Below, piece after piece: positions 1 through 8,909 of a DNA stretch of 64,000 bases. The translations under genes were made by a program, and so were the position numbers. The number at the start of each line of letters is the position of its first letter. Positions within the stretch are counted from its first letter, which is position 1. Source of the DNA: VXNE01 sp965205735 (lineage in GTDB: Bacteria; Pseudomonadota; Gammaproteobacteria; Pseudomonadales; Azotimanducaceae); assembly GCA_965205735.1 (NCBI GenBank), contig OZ242179.1, forward strand, positions 2,170,001 to 2,234,000. Direction: 5' to 3'. A model generated the notes under the pieces. It was not told the origin of the DNA and ran no database searches. It saw nothing but the letters and a program-made list of their open reading frames with translations.

Positions 1-2211
1 GTGGGGTGCCGCTGCCGACGTGCCGTGGAAGGTCTCGAAACCCGGGGTCGAGGTCGAAACGCCATCGGCAGCGGCAATATCCGGCTTGTCGAGCACTTCG
101 CCACCGGTCGACGAGAAGTCTCCGAGCGTAATGGGCGTACCGTCGGGTTGGAAGAAGATCCGCCGCGGACCGTCCGCACTGAACGTCTCCACCGACTCGG
201 TACCGTCAAAGACACCGTCGTCGCCGCCGGCGCTACGTGCGTCCACCGCCGCTACGCCGATGGCGTTCTCGCCGGCCGAGTGACCGACGGTCTGGCCTGC
301 GGTGGCGTGTTCTAGCTGACCACGCAAGGCGTTGAGTCGAAGGTAGCGGCCCTCGCCGGCGTGCCGGACAACCACCAGATGCTTGCCGACGTCCTCGTCG
401 GATCCCGACAAGCCGGATCCCAGGAAGCCCTCGAGGGGATTGTGCTCGCCATCCTGTACGTCAGTCGACGCCCCCACCAAGCCGATGAGCGACTCGTCGA
501 GCAGGTACAGGTCGTAGTCGTTCGCCGAGGCACCGAGCGGGTCCGCCCACTTCAGCAGGTAGTAGTCAGCCGCGTCCGTGATGGGATTGGTCCCGGCACC
601 TTCGGCGAATGCGTGCAGGTCGCCGACCGACTCGCCGTTGATGTTGAGGTCGCCGCCAGCATCCGCGAAGTCGCCCTCCCAGACGCCGGCCGTGCCGTCG
701 TTGAGATTGCCGCCGTTGCCGGCCGACGAGAAGTAAAAGCAACCTGCCTCGACCGCCGCATTGACGCCCCTCGCCACGACGTCATCCTGAAAGGCGGCCT
801 CGGATACGTATAAGATATCGTCGACGATGATGTCGGCGCCGGCCTCGCACAGCGCTTCGATGTTCGCCGCAAACTGCGCGGCGCCGCCCAAAGCGGTAGC
901 GAAGTACAGGTGAGCGCCGGGCGCCAGGTCGTGGACGATTTCCAGCATGGCGGTCCCTTCGCGGTCGCCGTCTTCCCCCGCTTGTCCGGCCAGAATCACC
1001 ACCGAATCCGGAAGGTCGCCCGAGGCCTGGCGCTCGGCGAGAGTGCCGATGCCATCCGACAGCACGCCGATGCCAATGCCGGTGCCGTCGACGCCAAATG
1101 TCGCGCGTGCTCCTGTGGCGTCATGGGCCGCGTCACCTTCGGACGTATCGACCTTTTCCGTGCCCGTAGTCGCCGCGTCAGAAACCAACTTTGGGCGCAG
1201 CACCTCCTGATTCGTGATGGCTCGATCCGCAACACTTATCCGCTGCACTTCATCGAGCGTCGCAAGGACCTCCACCGCGTCGAGCGGCAGCCACGCGCGA
1301 ATAGCTCGGTACTTGCGCACACTGTTGACCACCTCGCCGCCGAGTTCCTCAATCCGCGCCAGAACCGCCGGCGTGACGTCGGCCTTGATATCCAACAACA
1401 CCCGCTTTGCGCCGTCGCCGGCGTCCGGACCGACGTGCTCCGCCGGCCGCTCGACTGACGGCTCGACGGCTTCGAGTTCCACCGGCAGCCTGTCGTAGGT
1501 GACCCCGGGTGCGACCTCGTTACCTTGCATCATTTGCCGCGCATCGAGGAGCCTGGAGTCGATCTTGCGCTGAACGGGAGTGCGGTTCGCCTTCCCCGCC
1601 ATGAGTGCCTCGATCTGGCGCACCGCCGCCAGCGGCAGATCGGGGGCATCCAGCAGGGGACGGCCAGCATCCTTTGCGAAATACGTGACGTAGTCACCCG
1701 CAACACCGGGCACCGGATCGACGTAGACCGAACCCCGCGGCGTCATCACGATTGCGTGCAGGCCCTTCGCCGTCCATTCGATCCGGGCGTCCCCCGTGTC
1801 GAGGCCTCGCCCGCGGTAAGCCTGGACACCCTCGCGGCCCCGCTGGGGCGCGGCCTCGATCCTGAAACGAGCGAACGAGCCGTCCGGCATCGGCAATGTC
1901 AGAACAGGCAGCGGCGCGTTGTGCCGACGCTTCGATATCCGCGCGAGACTCGCCTGGAGTGCGTCACGGTCCAGACGCACGATCATGTACGCATTGGGCA
2001 GCCCGCGCGTCCCAATACCGGCGGTAACGTCCGGCTCGTCGGCAAAGTGCCAAACGTCGTCCGCGGAGCGGCTACCCAACGACGGCTGTGGACCGTCACC
2101 CGCGCCGGCCTGTCCGGCCGCCACCGGTGCTATTGCGACAACGCAAAGCGTGAGTAGATCCCTCAGCCGCGGAGCGCGGGGGGTTTGCAGCAAGGAAATT
2201 CCTGGTTTCAC
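1..2211 (-). CDS. Secreted subtilase/sedolisin-like serine peptidase (partial, runs off left edge)
   Basis: Secreted serine peptidase of the subtilase superfamily; no stop occurs before the window edge, so the C-terminus is missing (about 737 codons visible). The GTG at 2211 is chosen because a GAAGAG stretch lies just upstream and the first ~37 residues look like a signal peptide (basic start, hydrophobic LLTLCVVAIAPVAA, then AGQAGA). After a ~320-residue N-terminal region of no recognised fold come Asp in VLSDG (~residue 383), Glu in EGTAM (~418), Asp in IVDDI (~463), the SSAGN motif, and the nucleophile in GTSAAAP (~731). The usual subtilisin HGT histidine motif is replaced by EGTAM, which suggests a Glu-Asp-Ser arrangement as in sedolisin-like enzymes; this is inferred. 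It starts 7 bp after the MFS gene stop and may be the last gene of that operon. Confidence 0.85.
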   Translation of the reverse strand, partial: MKPGISLLQTPRAPRLRDLLTLCVVAIAPVAAGQAGAGDGPQPSLGSRSADDVWHFADEPDVTAGIGTRGLPNAYMIVRLDRDALQASLARISKRRHNAPLPVLTLPMPDGSFARFRIEAAPQRGREGVQAYRGRGLDTGDARIEWTAKGLHAIVMTPRGSVYVDPVPGVAGDYVTYFAKDAGRPLLDAPDLPLAAVRQIEALMAGKANRTPVQRKIDSRLLDARQMMQGNEVAPGVTYDRLPVELEAVEPSVERPAEHVGPDAGDGAKRVLLDIKADVTPAVLARIEELGGEVVNSVRKYRAIRAWLPLDAVEVLATLDEVQRISVADRAITNQEVLRPKLVSDAATTGTEKVDTSEGDAAHDATGARATFGVDGTGIGIGVLSDGIGTLAERQASGDLPDSVVILAGQAGEDGDREGTAMLEIVHDLAPGAHLYFATALGGAAQFAANIEALCEAGADIIVDDILYVSEAAFQDDVVARGVNAAVEAGCFYFSSAGNGGNLNDGTAGVWEGDFADAGGDLNINGESVGDLHAFAEGAGTNPITDAADYYLLKWADPLGASANDYDLYLLDESLIGLVGASTDVQDGEHNPLEGFLGSGLSGSDEDVGKHLVVVRHAGEGRYLRLNALRGQLEHATAGQTVGHSAGENAIGVAAVDARSAGGDDGVFDGTESVETFSADGPRRIFFQPDGTPITLGDFSSTGGEVLDKPDIAAADGVSTSTPGFETFHGTSAAAPH

Positions 2212-2218
2212 ACTCTCT

Positions 2219-3868
2219 TCAACTGCGAGACAGCGACAGTGATCCAGGCACCCTGGACCCCGCCCTCGCGATGGCGTCCGGCCTGCGGTTGTCCATGAGC
2301 AATGCCGGGATCACGGACACGGCGAAGACGATCGCGACGGCGACGAACGCGTCTCTGAATCCCAGCATGCTTGCCTGACCGTTGATTAGCGAGAGCAGCA
2401 AGTGAAACCCTCCTACGCCGAACCCTTCGTGGGTCTCGGGCGTACCACCCATTTGCTCATAGATCGGCGCCAGGCGCGTGAAGAGGTCGAAAACCTCGGC
2501 GTTCGACGGTGACTGCATCGCGCTGAGCGCGTCCCCCTGCACGCTCGTGCGTTGCTGCAGATAGACCACCGTAAAGGTGACGCCGAAAGCGCCGCCGATC
2601 TGGCGTACGAAGCTGATTGCGCCGGTGCCGGCCGCGAGGAGTTCCAGTGACAGGGGTCTGACCGAGGCTGCGGTCAGGCTGGGAAAGGCGCACGCCATGC
2701 CCAGTCGCCCGATCACCAGCCAGATGACCATCGTGATGAATGGCGTGTTGTGGTCCGCGCTGCCGAACAGGTATGCGTGGAATGCGAACACCAGCAACCC
2801 GAAGATGATCATCTTCCGCGGCGCCACCGAGTCGCTGATGCGTCCCGCGATCGGGAAGAACACGCCGACGACGAGGGTCGGGGGCAGCAAAAGCAGCGCC
2901 GCATCCGTGGCACTGAGTCCTTGCACCAGTTGCAGGAAGATGGGCACCAGGTAGGTCGACGCGTACATGCCGGCGCCCAACACGAGGGTAAGGATGCACG
3001 CCGCGAGGAATTTCAGGTTCAGGAACAGCGTCAGCCTGAACATCGGATCCTTGACGTTGGCTTCCCAGTAGAGAAATGCGATGCCGGACACGATGCAGAT
3101 GAAGGCGAGGGTCGCGATGCGATCGGACCCCCATCCGTAGAAGTTGCCGTCGGACATCAAGGTCAGGAAACAGGTGAGGGATATCACCAGCAGTCCCACG
3201 CCGGTCCAGTCGAAGCTGGGAGAGCCGGCGTCCGGCTCCCTCGCCGGCAGGAACAGCATCGAGAGCGGAACGCTCGCCATGGCGAAAGGCAGGGCCATGA
3301 AGAACACGTAACGCCAGCCGAGATTGTCGATCAGCCAACCGCCGAACACGGGTCCGCTGGCCGCCCCGAGTATCATTCCGAGGCTGAAGATGCCCATGGC
3401 CGATCCACGCCGATGGGTGGGAAACACCTGGAACAGGATCACCATGGAGGTCGGCATCATCAGGCCTCCGCCTATGCCCTGGACGACCCGCGCGAGGATG
3501 AGTTGCTCGCCGGTGGTGGCGAAACCGCCCAGCACGGAGCCGATGGCAAAAATCAGCATCGCGCCGACGAAAGTGTCACGCATCCCGAAAGTCTCGATCG
3601 CCCATGCCGCCAGCAGCATGGTGACCGTCGATGCGGCGATGTAGCTCGTGGCGAGCCACTGGGCTTCTTCCGGCGTCATGCTGAGCGCGCCCATGACATT
3701 GGGAATCGCGATGTTGATGATCGTGCCCGTCAGGAGCGTCGGGAAGTGGCCGATGATGGAGGTAATGGTGGCCCACCATCGGTAACGGGGACCATATCGA
3801 GCAAACAGCGCCTGGATGTTCCGGGTCGCATCGATGTCCTGTGGGACGGGGTACGGGCTAGATGGCAA
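2219..3868 (-). CDS. DHA2-family MFS multidrug transporter (EmrB/QacA type)
   Basis: Inner-membrane drug:H+ antiporter of the 14-helix DHA2 family, 549 aa, the usual length. The first helix region (WATITSIIGHFPTLLTGTI), the motif-C-like stretch around GAASGPVFGGWL and the GIGGGLMMP segment are typical of EmrB-type pumps. Its start overlaps the end of the membrane fusion gene by 11 bp, so the two are probably translationally coupled and form a tripartite pump with an outer-membrane channel encoded elsewhere. Expression should follow the MarR-controlled promoter upstream. Substrates cannot be read from the sequence. Confidence 0.93.
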   Translation of the reverse strand: MPSSPYPVPQDIDATRNIQALFARYGPRYRWWATITSIIGHFPTLLTGTIINIAIPNVMGALSMTPEEAQWLATSYIAASTVTMLLAAWAIETFGMRDTFVGAMLIFAIGSVLGGFATTGEQLILARVVQGIGGGLMMPTSMVILFQVFPTHRRGSAMGIFSLGMILGAASGPVFGGWLIDNLGWRYVFFMALPFAMASVPLSMLFLPAREPDAGSPSFDWTGVGLLVISLTCFLTLMSDGNFYGWGSDRIATLAFICIVSGIAFLYWEANVKDPMFRLTLFLNLKFLAACILTLVLGAGMYASTYLVPIFLQLVQGLSATDAALLLLPPTLVVGVFFPIAGRISDSVAPRKMIIFGLLVFAFHAYLFGSADHNTPFITMVIWLVIGRLGMACAFPSLTAASVRPLSLELLAAGTGAISFVRQIGGAFGVTFTVVYLQQRTSVQGDALSAMQSPSNAEVFDLFTRLAPIYEQMGGTPETHEGFGVGGFHLLLSLINGQASMLGFRDAFVAVAIVFAVSVIPALLMDNRRPDAIARAGSRVPGSLSLSRS

Positions 3869-5033
3869 TCTCCACCTCGACCATCATGCCGGGCTTCAGG
3901 ACACGGCCGTCCTGCTCGATGTCGATCAGCACCTTCAAACGTTGTGTGATCTTGGTGAAGTTGCCGCTCAGGTTGGGACTCGGCAAGAGCGAAAACTGGC
4001 TGGTGGCGGCGTCGCCCACACGAAGGACCTTGCCGGTGAACTGATGATCGGGATACGCGTCCACGGAGATCGTTGCCGCTTTGCCGGGCGCGATGTGACG
4101 AATGTCGGTTTCCTTGATGTTGGCGACCACCCAGATCTTGCCGGGGTCATGCATGATCAGGATCTGCTGTCCCTGGCGAACGTACTCGCCTCGGTCTGCA
4201 TAGATCTCGTCGACGATGCCGGAGATCGGACTACGCACCTCGTGATCGTCGAGATTGGCCTTGAGGATGTCCCGAGATGCTTCCGCGCCGACGATATCGT
4301 GGCGCATGCGCTGCAATTGATTCTCGAAGACGTGTAGCTCCCCCTCGTTGGCCCGGGCTTCGGCGACGGCGGCGGCGGCGGCTGCGATCTGCGCCTCGGT
4401 GGTTCGGGCGCGCTGCTCGGCTTGCTGGAACTCGGACTGTTTCTGCTCCCAGGTCTCGCTGGTGATGATCCCCCGCTCGTGTAGCGGCCCCGTGCGCTGC
4501 CAATCCGATTTCGCTCGCACGAGGTCCGCCACCGCGGCCTGATGCTCGGCGCGCGCGGCGGTCAACTCGGATTCGGCGCGGACAACCTTCGCTGCCAGCC
4601 GACCGGCCAGCAGTTCCCTTTCAGAGGCGATGCGATCCAGCTCGGCGCGCGCCGAGGCCAAGCTTGCCTGCGCGTGCTCCAGTTCCAGGCGCGCCTGGCG
4701 GTGGTCGATGACGGCGACCAGGTCGCCGGCAGCGATCTCGCGGCCCGCCAGCACCTCGACGCTCGCGACCCACCCGGGCACAGGGGTGCTCACGGTCACC
4801 ATGGGTGATGTGATGCGAGCGTCCGAAACGTGCACGTGGGCGAGACGGTCCTGCAGCCAGTAGCCGGACCCGATAATCGACAATATGGAGATGATGGCCA
4901 CGGTCACGTTGGTGACTCGCCGCCTGGGCTGGTCCGGATCGGCTGCACGATTCTCGACGGGCGTGAGGCGCGAGGTCGGCGCGGGAGGTTCGGCCGTTGG
5001 TCTAATCGGTTCCGACATCTCTCGCCTTCGCAA
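3858..5033 (-). CDS. EmrA/HlyD-family membrane fusion protein
   Basis: Periplasmic adaptor of the EmrA type, 391 aa. It has a short cytoplasmic N-terminus, one membrane anchor (VTVAIISILSIIGSGYWL, ~residues 43-60), a barrel-sandwich half (VSTPVPGWVASVEVLAG), a long Ala/Glu/Arg-rich coiled coil (~100-210), the second lipoyl half (VRSPISGIVDEIYADRGEYV), and a beta-barrel with NIKETDIRHIAPG. It links the MFS pump at 2219-3868 to an outer-membrane channel. It overlaps marR upstream by 32 bp and the pump gene downstream by 11 bp. Confidence 0.93.
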   Translation of the reverse strand: MRRREMSEPIRPTAEPPAPTSRLTPVENRAADPDQPRRRVTNVTVAIISILSIIGSGYWLQDRLAHVHVSDARITSPMVTVSTPVPGWVASVEVLAGREIAAGDLVAVIDHRQARLELEHAQASLASARAELDRIASERELLAGRLAAKVVRAESELTAARAEHQAAVADLVRAKSDWQRTGPLHERGIITSETWEQKQSEFQQAEQRARTTEAQIAAAAAAVAEARANEGELHVFENQLQRMRHDIVGAEASRDILKANLDDHEVRSPISGIVDEIYADRGEYVRQGQQILIMHDPGKIWVVANIKETDIRHIAPGKAATISVDAYPDHQFTGKVLRVGDAATSQFSLLPSPNLSGNFTKITQRLKVLIDIEQDGRVLKPGMMVEVEIAI

Positions 5034-5469
5034 TGATGGTTTCGAGCGCCATGCGACAGTCCGCCAGCTGATCTGCGGGAATGCCGTCCAGCAGCCGCCG
5101 ACGCAGCGCGGCTGCGACCTCGTTCAGCTCCTCGAGGACCTCGTGGGCGCGGGTGGACAGGTGCACGGTATTGGCGCGCCTGTCGCCAGGGAAGGGTCGA
5201 CGCACGACGAAGCCCTCCGCGGCCAGGCGGTCGAGCAGACGTACCAGCGTGGGCGCCTCTACCCCCATGAACTTCGCCAGTTCCTTCTGCACCATGCCGT
5301 CGCCGTCGCGTTGCATGAAAGCCAGGGTCCGCCAGGTCGAGTAAGTCAATCCCTGCGGACGCAGCACTGACTCCAGGTGGTACCGCCACATCGCTGAAGC
5401 GCGCGCCAGGATGAAGTCGATCGGCAGGTCGGAATCTGCAAGAGAACGCGACCGATGCGGTTCTGCCAC
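5002..5469 (-). CDS. MarR-family transcriptional repressor of the efflux operon
   Basis: Winged-helix regulator, 155 aa, the usual MarR length. The core reads LTYSTWRTLAFMQRDGDG, then a recognition-helix region (VQKELAKFMGVEAPTLVRLLDRL) and a wing with a DRRANTVHLS motif typical of MarR proteins. The start is a GTG at 5469; an in-frame stop at 5488-5490 excludes an earlier start. It is the first gene of the operon, and a perfect palindrome lies 13-36 bp upstream, overlapping the promoter -10. Autorepression relieved by a pump substrate is the likely mode, inferred from layout. Confidence 0.92.
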   Translation of the reverse strand: MAEPHRSRSLADSDLPIDFILARASAMWRYHLESVLRPQGLTYSTWRTLAFMQRDGDGMVQKELAKFMGVEAPTLVRLLDRLAAEGFVVRRPFPGDRRANTVHLSTRAHEVLEELNEVAAALRRRLLDGIPADQLADCRMALETIIAKARDVGTD

Positions 5470-5481
5470 GAGAAGCCCAAT

Positions 5482-5505
5482 AAATAGTTAGCACGCTAAC
5501 TATTT
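5482..5505. promoter_or_regulatory. Palindromic MarR operator
   Basis: Perfect inverted repeat with 11-bp arms (AAATAGTTAGC and its complement) and a 2-bp AC spacer. It lies between the -10 box and the GTG start of the marR gene, the place expected for an autorepressor site. Confidence 0.85.
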
Positions 5506-5527
5506 GCTCTGGCACCTAAATTGTCAA
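5499..5527 (-). promoter_or_regulatory. Sigma-70 promoter of the marR-emrAB-protease operon
   Basis: On the minus strand a perfect -35 TTGACA (5527-5522) is followed by a 17-bp spacer and an AATAGT -10 (5504-5499). The -10 lies inside the palindrome at 5482-5505, so a bound repressor would block RNA polymerase. The predicted leader is only ~20-25 nt. Confidence 0.75.
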
Positions 5528-5578
5528 CTACGGGCAGATCTGCGATCGCAACAGCCAGAGCACTGGAGCAAGTGGGTC

Positions 5579-6658
5579 TTACTTGACCTGGGGGATTACC
5601 TTGTCGGCCACGAGTCGCATGGTCCGGATTACGTCTTCGCGCGAGAGCACGTAGTCCATCATCATGCACATGATTTCGTCGGCGCCAAAGGCTTCGTGTA
5701 GTTCTTGAATACGATCCACCACCTCTTCCGGTGTTCCAAACAGGTTGGATCCGCGCTCACGACCGTCTGTGCGGCGGGGTTGTCGCCCCGTTGCCGCCGC
5801 GTGATCCGCGTGCACCTTGTCGACGGCTTCCAGGGTGCGGTTGGCCTCCGCCCGCGTTGCCGCCACGTGGGTGCTAATGCGGATTACCACCTTCGGATCT
5901 CCGGTGCGGCCCGCATCCCTCCACGCCTGCCGGTAGTTCGCCACGTCCTGCTTCAACACCGCGTCTCCGCGCTCGTTGTGCGAGCTACCCCCTCCGATGG
6001 CAATCCAGTAGCCGTTTCTGCCCATGGGCACGAAGCTCTGCTGGCTATCCAGGGGCAGCACGATCTGCGGATAGGGCTTCTGCACCGGCTTGGGGCTGAC
6101 GCGCCCAGCCGGGTCTAGCCGCGGGTAATCGTAGAATTCGCCGTGGTATCCGGAAAACTCGTCCTCCGTCCACGCCTGCTTCATCACTGCCAGGTACTCC
6201 AGGAAGTGTCTCTGGCGCCGCGCATCGCCGATCGTATTGCCCCCCGCGCCGTAGATGAAACGACCGTCGCTGACCTGGTCGATGATGGCGATCTGCTCGG
6301 CGACCTGGATGGGGTCCGCCGCCGGCAGGTGTTCAAGGACATACCGATATCGGTCTGCGCTGTCCCCCCTTCTGTCTATCCTGGACGCGCCTTCCGGGAC
6401 ATCGGTTGTGAATTCTTCCTCGGGGGCTCGGAGGTGCGGAAGGTGCACGGCCGTCCCGATCCTGATCCGGCGGGTGCGTGCGGCGACCCCGCAAGACATC
6501 AGCAACGGATTGGATCCCCCCAGCGGAGTGCCCCCGGCCCACACCGCATCCCATCCCATCTCGTCCGCGGCGACGATCTTGTCCAAGTCGTTGGCGTAGC
6601 CCTGCGCTAGCGACTCGCCCGGCTTCGCGCCCCAAAAAGTCAAAAAGCCAATGTCCAT
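5579..6658 (-). CDS. LLM-class flavin-dependent oxidoreductase
   Basis: Bacterial-luciferase-like monooxygenase, 359 aa, TIM-barrel family using FMNH2 or F420. The start MDIGFLTFWG is chosen because AAAGGAGAG lies 7-8 bp upstream. Family features are the GTAVHLPHLRAP strand, the YVLEHLPAADPIQVAEQIAIIDQVSDGRFIYG region (the D-x-x-S-xGRF/Y hallmark in variant form) and a C-terminal GTPEEVVDRIQELHEAFGAD segment. It lies just upstream of the efflux operon on the same strand but with its own gap. The substrate is unknown. Confidence 0.88.
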   Translation of the reverse strand: MDIGFLTFWGAKPGESLAQGYANDLDKIVAADEMGWDAVWAGGTPLGGSNPLLMSCGVAARTRRIRIGTAVHLPHLRAPEEEFTTDVPEGASRIDRRGDSADRYRYVLEHLPAADPIQVAEQIAIIDQVSDGRFIYGAGGNTIGDARRQRHFLEYLAVMKQAWTEDEFSGYHGEFYDYPRLDPAGRVSPKPVQKPYPQIVLPLDSQQSFVPMGRNGYWIAIGGGSSHNERGDAVLKQDVANYRQAWRDAGRTGDPKVVIRISTHVAATRAEANRTLEAVDKVHADHAAATGRQPRRTDGRERGSNLFGTPEEVVDRIQELHEAFGADEIMCMMMDYVLSREDVIRTMRLVADKVIPQVK

Positions 6659-6885
6659 ACGAACTCTCCTTTCCCCCAGGGTCAGGGTCGCGCAGCGCCC
6701 TCCGGCAGTCAAGGAAGGGTACTCCACCACCCCGTCAAACATCCCTGCGTTTCGAGGCCGCGGCGAACGCCTCGAACACTGCTCCCTCGTCCTCCCCCAC
6801 TTACGTTCAACTGATTCACAATAGCTTATCGGCTAGGCTTGTTGGCGCCACCGAGCTTGGCCACCAGTCGATAAAAGCGACAAAC

Positions 6886-8346
6886 ATGCCCATCCCGATC
6901 CAACCGCTTCAGGAAGCGGAACTACCGGAGCGCAAAAAGCCGATCCTCAAGATGATCGGTCCGGGCGTGGTGTTGGCCGGACTCGCCATCGGTTCCGGCG
7001 AACTGATCATGTGGCCCTGGATCACGTCCGTGGTCGGCGCGCAGCTACTCTGGGCGGCCGCCATCGGCATCTTCCTTCAACTGTGGGTCAACATCGAGAT
7101 TGGCCGATGGACCATCGTCACCGGCGAGAGTCCTTTCACGGGCATGGCGCGGGTCATCAAGCTCCTGGTGTACGTGTTCGTATTCGTGATCTTCGTGGGC
7201 AAATTTCTGCCCGGATGGGCGCGCGAAACCGGCATTGCGCTGCGGGATCTCATTTTCGGACCACAACACGACAGCCCGCCGTGGCTCTGGACCGCAATAG
7301 TATTTGCCTTGGTCGCGGCAATCCTGTTCGGCCCCAAGGTGATCTACACGGCCGTAGAACGCTGCATCATGGGACTGATCGCCGTCATCGTCGCCGGCCT
7401 TATCTACGTAGTGTGGGAGATCGGATCAGCCGAGATTTTCATGGCGATGTGGGACGGTGTCGTCAACGTCTTCAGCTTTCCGGACTTCCCCGTGGATGTC
7501 CTGGCCGACGACGGGTCGGTCCGCGATCAACTGACCTTCAACCGCTTTTTCGGCGCCGTGGTGTTCGCCGGCGCGGGCGGACTCGGCAACTTGTATTACG
7601 CCTACTACCTTCGCGAGAAGGACATCGGCATGGGCGCGCGCATGCCGTCGCTCATGAGTCCTGCGCACAAGCACGAGGTCAAGGAAATGGACACCGGCTA
7701 TCTCTATGCCGAAACCCCGGAGAACCGGCGGCGCTTCAAGGACTGGTTTCGCTACGTCGTGGTTGACCAGACGCTGTTCTTCTGGATTCTCGGCAGCGTC
7801 ACGATGTTTCTGTTCATCTTCGGCGCTCTCGCTGTCCTGCATCCGATCGGCCTCGTGCCCGACCGGGGCAGTCTGGTGTGGGATCTCGCGTCCATTCTCG
7901 AACAGAGCATGGGCACCTTCGGCCGCTACCTGTTTCTGATCGTCGGAATGGCGGCCCTGTTCAGCACCCAGCTCGCGGGCGTCGATGGCGGCAGCCGTAT
8001 TTTTTCCGACCTTCTGCACACCAACTTCAAGTTCGGGCGGTGGTTGAAGCTCGAACAGTGGTACCTGGTCCTGGTCGGCACGACCATGGTTGTCGGCGTC
8101 TTCAGCGTGTGGTTCTTCGGCAGGTACGACATCGCCGGGCTCGACTTCCTCTTCATCGCCGCGCTCATGAGCGGATTCGTCATGGCGATCTACGTGCCGG
8201 TGATCCTGTACATGAACCTCACCTACCTGCCGAAGTCGGCGCGTCCCGGATGGATCAACATAGTATTCATGGTGCTCGCGTCCGCCATGTACATCGGGTT
8301 TGCGGGCTACACCATCTACAGCAAGGCGGTGGAGATCGTGGCGTAA
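6886..8346 (+). CDS. Nramp-related divalent metal transporter
   Basis: Polytopic inner-membrane protein of 486 aa in the Nramp superfamily (LeuT-fold metal transporters). The first helix reads GPGVVLAGLAIGSGELIMWP. Canonical Nramps carry DPGN here; this protein has GSGE, so it belongs to a divergent branch and its ion selectivity cannot be assumed. About eleven hydrophobic segments follow. The ATG at 6886 is placed where the homologous region starts; no strong Shine-Dalgarno is visible. It is transcribed divergently from the LLM gene. Confidence 0.8.
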   Translation: MPIPIQPLQEAELPERKKPILKMIGPGVVLAGLAIGSGELIMWPWITSVVGAQLLWAAAIGIFLQLWVNIEIGRWTIVTGESPFTGMARVIKLLVYVFVFVIFVGKFLPGWARETGIALRDLIFGPQHDSPPWLWTAIVFALVAAILFGPKVIYTAVERCIMGLIAVIVAGLIYVVWEIGSAEIFMAMWDGVVNVFSFPDFPVDVLADDGSVRDQLTFNRFFGAVVFAGAGGLGNLYYAYYLREKDIGMGARMPSLMSPAHKHEVKEMDTGYLYAETPENRRRFKDWFRYVVVDQTLFFWILGSVTMFLFIFGALAVLHPIGLVPDRGSLVWDLASILEQSMGTFGRYLFLIVGMAALFSTQLAGVDGGSRIFSDLLHTNFKFGRWLKLEQWYLVLVGTTMVVGVFSVWFFGRYDIAGLDFLFIAALMSGFVMAIYVPVILYMNLTYLPKSARPGWINIVFMVLASAMYIGFAGYTIYSKAVEIVA

Positions 8347-8379
8347 TTGGCGTCCGTCACCGGACCCAAGTTGACGACG

Positions 8380-8891
8380 ATGGCCAAACCGGTTGCGGTA
8401 GTCCCCTACTCTGAAGAATGGCCCGCGACGTTCGAGGCGCTCAAGACACGAGTGGAGCGCGCCCTGGGAGCGCTGGGTCTACGGATCGAGCACGTCGGCA
8501 GCACGTCGGTACCCGGATTGCCCGCCAAACCCATCATAGACATCGACGCCGTCATCGAAGGCGGCGATCAACTCGACGATGCCATCGAGCGCCTGGCCAC
8601 CATCGGCTATGCATTCGAAGGCGACAAGGGGGTGCCGGGGCGATACGCGTTCCGATCATCCCCAGGCTTGCCCGACCACCATCTTTACGTCTGCGCCGAG
8701 GACAACCCCGCGCTGCATCGGCATCTCGCCTTTCGCGACTATCTTCGCCGCCATCCCGAACAAGCGACACCTTCGGCGAACTGAAACAGCAACTCGCGCA
8801 ACGGGACCCGACTGACCGAGCCGCGTACACCGACAGGAAAACAAGCTGGATCGAGCGAGCGCTGCGACTGGCGCGCCAGGAAACGCAATAG
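8380..8891 (+). pseudogene. GrpB family protein, frameshifted
   Basis: GrpB-family nucleotidyltransferase-like protein. The N-terminal 135 residues show the hallmarks: VVPYSEEWP, RIEHVGSTSVPGLPAKPIID and DHHLYVC. Near 8760, after FRDYLRRHPEQ, the frame ends early at 8784, while the missing C-terminal helix (DTFGELKQQLAQRD to LARQETQ) continues one frame away to 8891. A single-base deletion explains this. Either a true pseudogene or an assembly error. TTG at 8347, right after the Nramp stop, is an alternative start. Confidence 0.8.
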
Positions 8892-8909
8892 GGATCCCGC
8901 CGCTCTCGA

